Of a stretch of 64,000 nt of DNA, positions 38,401 to 51,035 are shown one piece after another. Every line of letters starts with the position of its first letter. Position 1 is the stretch's first letter. The stretch is from Alisma plantago-aquatica. Lineage: Eukaryota; Streptophyta; Magnoliopsida; Alismatales; Alismataceae. A program made the position numbers and the translations under genes. The notes beneath the pieces are model-generated. The model saw only the letters and a list, made by a program, of their open reading frames with translations. It was not told where the DNA came from and did no database searches. The stretch lies in contig OY856409.1 in NCBI GenBank assembly GCA_963693085.1, positions 1,536,363,072-1,536,427,071 of the forward strand, given 5' to 3'.

Positions 38401-40489
38401 CTAGCTAGTGTGTGGGTAGACTCCGACTACCCAATTTTTTTCTGCATCTATCTTTGTATAGACCATTGCATGTTTATAATTGATCATTTTATGTTTGTAT
38501 GCTTGTTTGATTAGTAGGTTTTCATATTTGTCAAAGTCTTGGATGTAGAGAACTTCAAACCCAAGATCTAGGAATTGGATTAGATTCTGATTCAACTCTT
38601 GATGAGAATTTCAGATAGGTGTTTTCTAAGGTGATAGATGTATAATATCTAGGTAAGGTGACCATGAGTTTAGTGTGATATCTGTCTGGGATTTTATCCT
38701 AATTCCAAAAGGGGGATTTTCCTAGCCTCAACGTATACATTTTCATGCTTAATATGATGCATATCAAGATTGACTGATAGGTAGTAGTGGTGAAACCCAC
38801 TTCAACTTGGTGTTCCCATCCATGGATAATCAACCTTCAATTCAACCATTTTATTATTTACATCTTGTGTAATTATCAATCCATATCTTGTGTAAAATAT
38901 AGTTCTTGCACCGTAACCTTGATTAGATTTATTCTTTAAAATTTTGTCTTTTGAGTTCAATCCTCAACTATATTACAATAAGATATGTCCGCCTATGTGT
39001 GGTGATTATTGTACTTGTTTAGGTAAATTTTAGGGATTCCCCCCTAGTGAATTTCCTTGTGTAGTTAAATCTAAGTCAGAAATCCACTGCACATGAACCA
39101 CATGCCAATGTATAGGGTTAAGATATTTTAGGTTTGTTGTTTCTTAGCCAAACTGGCATGCAACTAGAGGAAAGTGTTGTATAAAGTGATTGGAGTGCTA
39201 CTACATAGGAGTACTCTTAATTTATTTATTTTGGTGATATTATATAGGAATACCTTTATTTTTTGCATTTTCTTTTTCTTTTACCTTGGCATAGTTAGGG
39301 TATATGGTTGGAGGGCGGACAAGGCTTACTCAATTTTGTTCCCTTTAGCATCTTTTCTTGAGGCAAATGAGTATGAAATGATGGAATAGATGTGGATCAA
39401 GATGGGGTCACAAGATGTGTATCTTCACACAAAGTCTCCTTCAAGTAGGATTTCAAATCATATTTGATGTACACTAAACAAAAGCATTATAAATGAAAAA
39501 TTGGGGTAAGTAACATTCATTTCACAAGAATTAAGTAGTCATTAACATATATGGCTTGCCTCAATTGCATTTCAACCAAATTGTATAAAATTTCACAAGA
39601 GAAGTGAAAAAATTATATACATTAAAAACTTGAAATTATTTAGTTACAATCAAGTGATAGTGGTGGTACAACTATGAATGGACATTTACTTAAATTTCTC
39701 TATCAAACAAGGTAGATATTAAGATAAAACAAGATTTTGGAAGAAAAAGTTTCAAGGTTGGGAAAAGTTGGAAAATGGTGAGAAGTACTCCTATTCTCAA
39801 CAAGATCTAAGTTATAAGGAAAGAAACAAAATCAAAACAAATACTAAATAATCATTTAATAGAGAATGTAAATACCTACATGCAATGAAAAGTAGATGGG
39901 GAGCATGAAAAAAGTTAAAATATTAAAAAAAATGTTGCAAGGAAATTAGCTAAATGGAATGCAAGTGTGTAATGTGTAACAAGATAGTGTAGTAAGGCAA
40001 GTATGGGATTAATCAAACTTTCATCATATCAAGTTAGAATAATGGAACAAATTAAGAATGGATTATCATTTTACCACCCTAGGTGTTAGAATCATGTTGT
40101 TCTCTTCATGGAACTAGGCTTGGATTGGTAGGGAGACAATTAATGAAGCTTGAAGGATCTTTTTGTAGTCAAATTGATAAAGTGGGGTTTGAGACTAATA
40201 TTGTAGAATAAATAGGTCGTATTCATCTCCTTTATCATGTAAATCATAGTGAACTAGTAAAATTGACTGAAGTAGCATAATCATCCTGGTGATAAACAAT
40301 CGTTCTATTCTAGCCCATTTTGCTTTTTTCCTAGATTTTGAGGAATTCTCCTAATCAAACATTGATCTTAACTTGTGCATCTTGTAGGATACCTCCTTGG
40401 ATATGTGCATTCCTAAAATAAATCACAAAGAGATAAATATCATGTATGGTGTGTGTGTGTGTGCTTCTTGAAAAGCATAAAAGCAAGAC
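35415..40489. other. Gene-free AT-rich stretch, probable old retroelement debris
   Basis: I see no gene or intact element in these 5 kb. One hint is GAGCACAAGCAATGTCTAAGTTTG (about 36946-36969), which resembles the AGCA-CTAAGTTTGGGG signature found downstream of pol in Athila/Tat Gypsy elements. The stretch 37300-38250 is dense in CCATTGG/CAATGG-type words like those in the Gypsy LTR at 44388. A (GT)n run lies at 40449-40463. Open frames here are short and unsupported. Confidence 0.4.
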
Positions 40490-43464
40490 TATAAGACCTT
40501 GTCCTAAATTAACTCCTTAATTCTATTTTTTGTCTTTATCACCATTCTAGATGCTTATTGATGTATGTTTATGATTATTTTTCCATTTGATCCTTGTTTG
40601 AGGGCCTATGTAGAAATGACAAACGGTTGAGGGTTTCCGTGAAATTCGTATAATATGTTTGCTTCTTTTTTTCTCTCTCTTACTTTCTTAGACTTGGTCG
40701 ATGCACTTAGTTGACCTAACTAATTCTTATTACCCTTACATTGAATTGTGTATTAATGGAAGTGATCTTTCTTCCCATTGGTAGCAGATCGATGGAAGTG
40801 TATCTAGTTTCCATTGGTTAGGGATTGGCAATGCTCTGTAGCCTTTACGTCAGTTTACATTTCATCTAGCTTTCCTTCGATTGAATACATAAAAAGTTGT
40901 TGTGTCCTTCCATGAATATAGAACCTATGGAAGTGATTTTATTATGACCTTTGTGTTTACATTTGTTATCAACTAAAGAAGCAATTGGACAAATAAAAGG
41001 TGGGCTTTCTTCATTTAGTATTGAAAAAAGTCTACATTGTGTATTGATTGTTCTCTCGATGCACTCTAATGATAATGATTTTGAAGCGTGTTCTATGATG
41101 CCCTTTTTAGGGTCTTGAATTGACCACAACAACCAAGAAGTTTTGAACTCATGTTTTCCAGTGATGGAGGAAGGAAGTGTATCGATGGAAATTTTGTAGT
41201 CATGTACCAATAGGGTGTCTAGGCCTGCGTATCAATGAGATGATATACCAATAACAAAATGAGTTCTCTAACCAATGATAGGATGTCTTTGACCACCTTT
41301 CCTCTATCCCACGAGGCTATATATACCCACATATATCCTTTATTCTTGCCTCACTTGTATGAGATGAACCTTAAAGTGTTGTTGTAGAGTTAGACATTGT
41401 TAGATAACAATAATAGATGAGATTTTTGTCTTAATGGATCTTTAATGGTGTTGTTGTTTAAGTTTGTTCTTTTCTCTACTTATGTGGATGGGCCATTTGG
41501 TGTATTCTGAATCTAGATCTAAGTAAGTAGAACTTTGATTCTTTATTCTCTTTGCAATCTATCACCTTCTTGGTTTCCTTGGATGTTTTCTAGGTGATTT
41601 TTCTCTAGAGTTCTAGTTATTGAGCCTTATACCATGTTCTCTATTCTCCATCCTTCCTTTAGTTATTCTAGGATATGGATAAAATATTTTTGAATGTGTT
41701 ACTGGGATGGATCTCCGATCTTGGAGAGCTTGCCTTCCACTTCAGTTTGTCATAAATCTTGGAGCTTCATTATAGTTGTTTGTGAGTGAACTTTCTTCAT
41801 CTCCTTTTAGGAAAGTGATATAAAGTTTGACTAACTTATTACCTACTATACACTTACATATATACTTAACCTTATAGGTGGAATTATGTGAAAATATTTG
41901 ATATAAATAGAGGCATAATATCTTCCATGCTTTGATAACTTAGATTTTGAGGGTAAAACGTTTTATATCTTCTAAGTTACTAATACAAGACTACTTGTTT
42001 TATCCTATTAGCCTAATTTGAATCTTGCTTGAGGTAACTATTGGATAATGAACCTTATTAATAATACAAATGTACGTTGTAGAGACTTGAGTCTGTAGAT
42101 CTAATCCCAGTGGTGTCAGCGAGAGTAGGGAAACAAGTAAACCTTGTAGCAACCTAAAGTTGTGAGAGGATGCTTGAAGCCATTTATTAGTGAATATTTG
42201 GGGAAACTTGGGGTCGGCATACCCTATCGTATTTAAATTTTAGTGGGTTTTGACAAAGGACGGTGGTCCATTGATAATGGAAAATAATTTTTGATGATAA
42301 ATTGGAATATGGTATGGAGGGTTATTACATGTGATTGGCGTCGTGACCTATATTACCAAGGTAGGCCTAATATTGGTGGATCTACTCTTACACAAATATT
42401 AATGGTGGACTTAAATAGCGGGCTCTGTATAGTTTTGGTTACCTAGATACTACCTGGGGTTGTGTAGAGAGATCTAGGGGATCCATATAACATAAGATCT
42501 TGTATAGATTGTTGGGATGTCTTAACGACATCTAGCTAGCTGATTGAGTGGTACACCTCAATCTACCTAAGGATTTATAAAATATACCCATGCCTAGAAG
42601 AATATCTATTTAGGTTCATTTAGTTCTATATTTGAATGTTCTTGATATGAAAAATGTATTTATAGGACTGAAATGTATATACCTTCTAACATTGCTAGAA
42701 GGTCACTCTAAGATACAAGTGTAAAATGACAATCATGTACCCTCAAGTAAACTGATGATCTTCATATTTGTATCTCAATATTTAGATATTCTTTTCTAAA
42801 TGTTTGTCATCTGGTAAGTAATATATGTCTTAGATGTTATATCATATCATAGTGACTTGGGGTGTCAATTTCTGGTTTGCCACTCCTTACAGGTAAGAGG
42901 CAGAAGTATCCCAATAATGGAGGGGAAGGTTAACAAGGAGGGAGTCAGTCTTAGGATAGAAGGTAGGCGATGCATGTATAGATGAATCTCATAGGTAGGC
43001 GATGTTTGCATGATTTTTACTAGATATATATCATTCAGGAATGGATTTCTAGCTTTGTTCCAATGCACTCATGTATGTGTTGGAATGCTTTATTATACAT
43101 GTTTGTCGACTTGAGATTTTGACATGAGTGCATGACCTCTAGTGTCGTAGTGATAAGAGTTGTGAGACTTTATGCGCATTTTCTATAGTAACACTACATA
43201 TGTAATGCTTAAAATTTTACATTTTTTCGAAATATTGTAAGTGTGGGTCATGGAAATATTGTTAATGAACGACTTGTGGTTTTTGGAAATTTATAAATTA
43301 CCTTGAGGAACTCATGTAAGACCTTATCTTTCTATTAATGTTATTTGTCACGATGGGTAAAATTTTTGATCTATTATCTCTATGTCTTATGATATAATAA
43401 CATTTGAATTTTTTCATTCTAGTTTTGTTTTGATTAATCTCTCTCTTGTGGTGTTTGGAACATC
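40490..43464 (+). repeat. Decayed Gypsy LTR (older copy)
   Basis: The left end TATAAGACCTTGTCCTAAAT is a plausible decayed TGTAAGGCCCCTAAAC start. A TATA box (CTATATATACCC) lies near 41310. The stretch 42340-42570 has the same landmarks as the other Gypsy LTRs here (GTCGTGACCTATA..CCAAGGT and GAGTGGTAC..CTCAA). It is followed by a primer-site relic (TTTAGTATTAGATCCAAGG near 43472) and gag. The left boundary is a guess. Confidence 0.4.
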
Positions 43465-43499
43465 ACAAGTTTTTAGTATTAGATCCAAGGTTTTATGAG

Positions 43500-44387
43500 T
43501 CTAGAGGAACATCTTATTAGGTGGTTGTGTCTATTATTACAAGTCCTGTTATCTAACCATTGATTATGATTATGTAAATATGGATGAATATCATGAAAAG
43601 CATGGAGAGAGAAACTACGCTCCCTTAGGTGGTGTTGGGATGCGGCTCACTCATGGGGAGAGGGTTCCTGAGCCCAATCAACATAAGAATCCTAAGGTGA
43701 TGCCTCTAGAGATAAGAATGCATATCCATACAACCTTGTAGGCCATGTTTATCTATATGATGCTGACATTCACTTAGTTTGCACCTCACACCATTGAGTA
43801 CATCTCATACCTTGAATGTCAATCATGCCAGCTACAATAATAAGATTTAATGGTTGAAATGGGTAGGAGCGGTGGAGTACTTGGATATAATGGAACTAGA
43901 TGATGCATAATTGTGATTGATATAGCTTGAGAGGGATTTTAGTTACTGAACATACTGGATGAGGACAAGGAGAATCATGCCATATACTTATTGAAAGGGA
44001 ATGTTGACCGTTGGTGGGACATTGAGGAGGACAAGAGACTGGGGAAAGTTAACTCTGAGATTGAGTTCAGGAGAACATATCTGAACAAATATGCCCATCT
44101 ATTCTATCTGGATGAGTCGATCACACAATTTGAGCATGTTAGGAAGATAGAAATGATTGTGAATGAGTAAGAAGATTATTTTGTAGAATTTTTGGGGTTT
44201 ACTCTACACATACCACCTACTAAAGAAGATAAGATTTTGTGTTTTGAGGAGGGATTGAATGTTTATTTGGAAAGGTTGGCATCAACTTTGGAGTTGTGCG
44301 AGAAGTTTTCCACCTTCATGGATTATATCAGGAGGATCGAGAGGACCTTGATTGGTAAGAGCGACAATGATGACAAGAGAAAGTCAT
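43500..44387 (+). pseudogene. Gag relic of an older Gypsy (chromovirus-like) element
   Basis: From about 43968 the frame reads a retrotrans_gag segment: AIYLLKGNVDRWWD, then an RRTYLNKYAH-like block, a TAA at 44168, and DYIRRIERTLIGK to 44387. It parallels the Gag of the element at 58366 (VYLLKGSAGHWW and RRIERSVREK). It is cut exactly where the long LTR starts at 44388, so that element inserted into this gag; the 3' remainder should lie beyond the right edge of the window. The part before 43900 is leader with little recognisable coding. Confidence 0.65.
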
Positions 44388-47300
44388 TGTAAGGCCCCTA
44401 AACTTGCTTAATTAGTTTAATAAGCTTAATTACAATACTTGAATTCTTATAAAACTAATATAACCTTGTGATATGCTTTGAAATCATAAGACAAGCTTAA
44501 GTTTCAAATTTGGTCCAATTTGGACATTGTTTGAACAAGTTATGCAATTTTATGCACATTTTGGACTTTACTGCAATTTACCAATTGAGAGGTTTATTTG
44601 CAATTTATCACTTGAATTATGTTCCTTGGATATTCTCTCATCATTCTTGATCTTGTTGAGCCATGGGGCACCTATTTAATCCTTGGTTTGAAGGTGTTTT
44701 CTCTAAGGGTATTTTAGGGTTTACCCCTTCATGGATGAGCTACCTCTATCAACTAATGAATTATTTGTTTTACTTGGAAATTCAAGAAACGAGGTATAAG
44801 AATGTCTCTATGGATGGTGGGGGAGCTTCTTGTGTTTGTTATTGTATATTCTTGATAGTTTAAGGCCATGGACACTTGGAAAATACTAGAACTTCAACTT
44901 TTTCTTTTTTTCTTTATCTTAAAGTTTCATATACTTATCCCTAAGCACCAAAATGAGCCATTTTCTCTCCACCACTTCCCCCCTTATATGAACCTCATTC
45001 TACCTCTATGATTCTGTGAATTTCCTATCCAAGGAAGAAGAAAGAGGGGATCTTCTTGGAAAAAGAATCTAGGGTTGCAATTGACCTACATTTAGGGTTT
45101 GAAAAGCTTCCTTCTAGTGATCTTGACCTAAAAGAGTAATAATCCCCTTATTTCCTCCATTTATTTCTCGGTTAGCCTTCCTCCTACCTTGATCCATGGT
45201 AGAAATTTCTCTAAAGCTCTAAAATCCTACCTTTCTTGCTTCTTATGCTTAGGGTTTGCTCATTTGATAAAGAAAGGTGCTAGATGGATGAGTTCACAAC
45301 TTATGCTTGGATTTTCTACACTACCTTCTCATGTTTTCTTATGTTTGGGAATTTATCTTCTAATTAGGGGAAATTTTTATAACTTTCTCCATGTTTATTT
45401 CTTACAATAAGCTTGCTAGCTCATGTTCTTTCTTTTAAATGATGATCAATGCACTAAAAAGTTGTGCTTGACTTGGATTTCAATTTTTATAATGTTCCCT
45501 ATTCTGATTTCAGTTCTAGATGAACCTGTGATCATGTGCACATTATTACTAAGGTATAATATGACTTGAATCAAGTTGGTTTGACAATCAATGGTGCTAA
45601 ACACCTATCATCCAATGGTTAATATTGGGGTTTAAAGTTGATTTCTTCTATAAACACATGACTCGATGGTGGTACCATTGCAACAACCGATGGTGTTGTC
45701 TTCATGAAAACAAATGGTGGTGACCAAGGATGTCAACTGACATTCACCCCTTAGGTCAGGTGTTGGCCTAATTAGAAGCCTAGTGATTAATAACTAAGTA
45801 CCCTAATGATGCTATCAATCAATGGTGATGTTAGTTTGATAATTGATGTTGATTAATGAATATAGTGCTGATCTAACAACCTATGGTGACTTAATGGTCA
45901 CTAATGATGGTGTATCAGGTCTCCAAAACCTAAGGTGAGTTAATCATATAGTTTTAGTATCAAGTAAGCCTTAGACCAATGGTTTCTTGGGTCACTTGAT
46001 GCAATGGTCAGACCTATACTGAAATTGACGATTTCAACATATGAACCTGACCCAATGGTTAAGATCTAAAGTTTATTCCTTCAATAAAGTGGAATGATGG
46101 CTAATGTAATATGTTATTATAAATAATGTGATTTATATGGTTTCCTTTATATTATCAACTTAAGTATCTTACTTGTTGACAGTGGATGGCTTGTTTTAAA
46201 ATGAACAATCGATTGCGGGTTTTATCCTACTCTCAATGGAACTTTTTGTGTTGTTAATTAAGGGATGTCTAGGGTTATATGGTGAATCTTTCTAGAGCAC
46301 AAATCAAGGAATTCATAGGTGGTTTATCCAAGGTGTTTAGTTATGTAAAAAACCAATGGTCTTACCTTTTAAACATCCAATGGTTCTGGGTGACATTGTG
46401 GTATGGTGATATGGGTTGAATGATGATAACAAATGGAGGGTTACCATGAATAAGGTAGTCTTACCTATTCACTCATATGAATAGAAGGGATGATAACAAT
46501 ATTGTGTTGATATGTAACCCTAGTGAGGTATATCTTGTTATACCTAGCTTTAGTATAACTAAATGATTGTAATTGGGTATGAATAGTCCTTGAATGACTA
46601 ATACAATCATGGAGTATTCTATTACTATTGTTGAAACCCTAGTATGCTATAACTTGATGGTTACACATTGATTTATGTGTGGGTTCATACTTGAGAATAT
46701 TATGGAATGTGATGGTGATGCATCCCCTTATGCATCCATGATCTAATGGGAATGTCATGAGTTAGGGTTTGGCATGAGTTATGATTAGTAATATTAATAT
46801 AATTTATCTTGTTGAACCTAACTCTAATGCTAATAGATAAAGATGAGTATTCATGTTTGACCTTCCTATATGATAGAATTATGGTAGAATAATCTCCTTA
46901 TATGATCATAACCTTAATGTGTTAATTGGTGCTTATCACAGCCACATGGTTGATACTTTCTTATGCTAAACCTATGCATTATGATTATGATGAGGGTTAA
47001 TCATATCTACAATCCTTACATGTTGATGTGATAAAGGAATGTTCTTAATGTTAATATAACCCTACTATGATTGTTTATAAATATCTCCTAGGTTATTAAT
47101 GCAATATTGTGTTGATACGGTGTATTATATGTAAGTGATGTTGTTGAGCCTTGCTACAAGGAATGGAAAGATAATGATGATCTTGTAGGGAATAGTATGA
47201 TGGTCTTAATGACCTTTGGGCATGGTTGAGCCTTGAATGAGGTGTAATCCTCTTGTGTTGATAATGGTTGATACCCTGTGATATTGTGAAAATGATTTAT

Positions 47301-49332
47301 ATCATGTGATAGTATGATGGTCTTAATGACCTTTGGGCATGGTTGAGCCCTAAATGAGGTGTAATCCTCTTATGTGGAAAAGATTTGATACCTTGTGATA
47401 TCGTGAAAAGGATTTATATCTTGTGATAGTATGATGACTAGTGTAGTCTCATGAATGGCAAGTGACTAGTAACATGTGATGATGAGATGATAAATTATGT
47501 TTAACACATTTTATATCTTTTGAAGTTGTGATACTTATATTCTAGCTAGAAGTGAATTAGGGTTTGTATGCCCACTTGTTTGATGCAGCCTTAATTCTCC
47601 CAATTGGAGATAACTAATCAAGTAAAACTCTAATCATGTACTTCCATGTGTCATAGAGCCATCTTCAGTGTCAGAACTTGCTGGATGGTGAAATGAGTAT
47701 TCCTAAATGAAACTCAGAGTGCATACTATTGAGTATGTGGGGTTCTTGTCATCCTGACACCAAGTGTTTCGGGAAGATGGTTGCGGTCAAACCTAGCCCA
47801 CATTTTGAGAACGACTTTGGTCGGGACTCAGTGATTATAACATGATGTGATTAGAGGACAACTGCGGTTTCACCTCAGTGATTGGGTCTGAATACCCTAG
47901 ATTCTAGTGTCGTGACCTATACCAAGGTGGGCTAGTTACATGACTATATGTCATTGTTTTGCAGTTTGACTATATGTCACTACAGTGCAGACTCATATTG
48001 ACCGAGTATGGAGAAGATATTGGAGTCCAAATCTTCCTAGATCTTATATGGAACTGATTGCTACCAAGCGGTGGTTAGTTTGACTTTGAGTGGTACGACT
48101 CAAACTCCCTAGGGCTTAATAAAAGATGTAATATAGCCATGTAGCATATTTGTTTAGGGTTATACATGACGTTTCACATTGGATGATAACCCTTATTTGT
48201 TATCTTTACATAAAGATGATGTTTAGTGCAATTAAGTGATAGTATATATACTTAGGTTGTGGATATGCTTAAGATTGTAAATCTGTACATACAGTAGCCA
48301 TGGTTATGTTGATAACTATACTGCTACTATATATTATAATCATGATTCTAGCTATCTCATGTTGTTAGTTATGTATGGCATGCAAGCCATGCCTATGTAA
48401 TTAGAAATGCTTAAACTACTAATCATGCCTATGTAGTTCATTGTGTTATGATGTTAGTTCTACTTATGATATAGATTAGTTCCCTTTATTTGAGATGCCA
48501 ATATTGTTAGCCATGTTATGTTACTAGACATATTCATGATGTCAGGGATGCTTATGCTACTAGATTGGTTGTGATGTTAGCAAGGAATATGATGATAGTC
48601 AGATTAATGATAATGATTGTGATTAGATGCAATTTTATGATATTTGAGTAGATATCTATCCCAAGAAATGGATTTATTTATCATCTATATATGCATTGAT
48701 GATCATACTTGTTGCTCAGATTAATTGGTTGATATTTTTAGCATACTTGAACTATTTAATCTGTACAATTGATTATTAAATACTCCAACTGCTTAGTTAT
48801 CTACTATTCAAAATGTTGTAATTAATAAGCATTGTTGGAGGTTATATCTCTTGATGGGACATTGGTCTCGCCCTTGTGGTTTGCCACATTTTTTTAGGTA
48901 ATCAAAAGTGACGAAAACAAACATGTGGCAACAAAGAGGAGCTACAGTAATGAATCTATGAGAATGTTGATTAGATGTCTAGTATGTCCTAGAGTCATCC
49001 TTGTACTCTCATGTCTGAGTAGGAAAAGTTTGCATATGGCGTTTCAAATGAATTGGATTTTTGTTAGCATGTTAATGCTTGTTTGTGTGGCATATACAAG
49101 TAGTGTTATCCTATGTATATATGTTGCGGCTAAGGTGATAGAACAATTTGTATCAAATTATTGTCATAGTATGGATAAAAGAAAGATGTTGGGCTCTTAT
49201 TCAAATGTTTTTGAGAAGGTGCTGACGTTGAAATCGATTTTAGTTTACCCATATTTTTAGGTATGTGGTTAATTGGTGATTGATTATGTTTTATTTTTTG
49301 AGTAATCTTATTTAGTGTAACGAGTTCTCACA
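44388..49332 (+). repeat. 5' LTR (4945 bp) of the non-autonomous Gypsy element
   Basis: TGTAAGGCCCC ... GAGTTCTCACA. About 45585-46400 contains many AATGGT/CAATGG words, and 47194-47430 is a 117-bp tandem duplication. Open frames of up to 111 codons (for example 48925-49260) have no recognisable domain and are not preserved as coding; they are not annotated as genes. Confidence 0.85.
47194..47440. repeat. 117-bp tandem duplication in the long LTR
   Basis: AGTATGATGGTCTTAATGAC begins at 47194 and 47311, and AGTATGATGACT restarts at 47428, so two full units and a stub are present. The 3' LTR carries the same two-unit structure (from about 53817 and 53935), so the duplication predates the insertion. 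Confidence 0.85.
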
Positions 49333-49335
49333 AGT

Positions 49336-49347
49336 TGGTATCAGAGT
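49336..49347 (+). promoter_or_regulatory. Primer binding site of the non-autonomous Gypsy element
   Basis: TGGTATCAGAGT, three bases after the LTR end; one base differs from the usual tRNA-iMet match TGGTATCAGAGC. Confidence 0.85.
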
Positions 49348-51035
49348 GAGGTTCATCGAGTCTACAAGGACACTAGGACTTAGGACTAGGATGAGGTTAA
49401 AATTAGGAATACGACATAAAAATATGGTGCATACTGCCTAATCTCAGTATTTGGGTACCCTGGCCAGATATTAAATTATTGAAGAAAAGGTAAGTATGGA
49501 ACTCTTAGATTGTTATCTTTCTAATTACTATGATCAAGTAGTCATTTTGAGACAATCTAAAGAGCATAACAGATTAGAAATCATGGTGTGAATATCTCAA
49601 TCCTACCTTAAAGAAGATGAAAATTGTATCATTATCTATCAAATCTTGAATGTTTGGTAACTATAAGAGAAAGATACAACACCATGAAATCTAAATCTGA
49701 ATACAAATAAGGAAAATAGGAGTTCTTGAAGATGTGATTCAATAAGATAATAAAGTAAAAGATAGATAAGTCTATGCTTATAAAGTTAGTCAATGTATGA
49801 AATCCACATAAGATGGAGAAAACTCCAATGATAAGTATAAAATGAGAAGATAAATGAAAACAATGACAAAGGAATAAGGTGGAACCTGAGTTAATCTCAG
49901 ATCAATGTATGTGTGTAAGAAAGTGTTAATGTTAAAATAAGCATGGAGTTTGAAAGAAATTAAGGCAGATGATTCACGTGTAATGAAGAAAATGTGGAAT
50001 ATAATTATTTACATGTTGATAAGTGGTTGAAAAACATTATAAAATAAGAGAACATAACCAAGTGTTATAAATAGTCATCAAGGAAGGAATAACGAGATAT
50101 GTTAATCATGATGATTCTTATGCTAATGCCAAAGAACTCAAAATGAAAAGGGTAAAATGATACATAAGAAGTTGTAACTTGCATAATGAAAATAGAATTA
50201 GTTACCTTTTTGCTAGTGACCATTAAACAATGTTTCTATTATGTGGGAAGTGTATATCCATTTGTGTCTTTCCTTTCCAGTGCACACCATTCAAGTTGAT
50301 AATTGCCAATTGGTATGTGTGGATTCATTGTAAACATGAGGGTGGATAGCTTATTATAGCATAAGGTTGTTTGGACTATGGTTCCAAGATCATAACGTTT
50401 GTGGTGATTTTGCTTTTGAGCCTTCCAATAATTAGGAAGACTCCTCTTATATGTCTTGATATTTGTTATGTTAGTAAAAGTGGATGAGATAATGATGTGA
50501 GTTCCTTATAGCACATGAGGTGGATACCAAGGTAATGAATCCTAGTATCCAAGATGTATCAATAGTATGAGAAATATATGAATGTTGGAGATGTTTAGTA
50601 AATGAACATTCCAAGTATTCCTCTCTTGTAGAGAGAGAGAGAGTTGATGATCCTATAAATGTTGTTTTGAAGGAAAAACAAAAGTGACTCTATAATGTGG
50701 TGTATGGTCTAGTGATATCTAGACAAGACCACTATCAAGGATAGATGGTTTGTTGATACAATAGATATAATTTCTGGATGATAGCTAGAATTTAAAGTTG
50801 AAAGTTATTATTAGATTTGTACATGTGGCACAATAAGTTTCTATGTTCCATATTGGCAAATGTCTTCTTATGTTGGGGTTTTTATGCTAACCCAAGATGA
50901 GATATATATGATTGATGTGACATCACCATCATATGTAAGTAACCATGTGAAGGTAATAGGATGAGGTGCAAATCAAGTACCCATCTTTGTTTACCTTGGA
51001 TTTCGAGGGTGAAATCCTTGTTAGGGGTTTATAGT
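49348..51035 (+). other. Internal domain without coding capacity
   Basis: Its first 60 bases resemble the leader of the element at 58257 (GAGTCTACA..GGACTTAGGACTAGG). The rest is AG-rich with no frame resembling gag or pol. A GAGAGAGAGAGAGAG run lies near 50630. The end has a chromovirus-like GATTTCGAGGGTGAAATCC followed by AGGGG, the usual polypurine context. Confidence 0.75.

Noticed and set aside
37122..38595. Possible host gene fragments in the gene-free stretch
   Set aside because: The open frames are under 80 codons, without splice-supported continuation or recognisable motifs.
48925..49260. 111-codon open frame with hydrophobic segments
   Set aside because: It lies within the long Gypsy LTR, aligns with non-coding LTR landmarks of the neighbouring element, and shows no domain.
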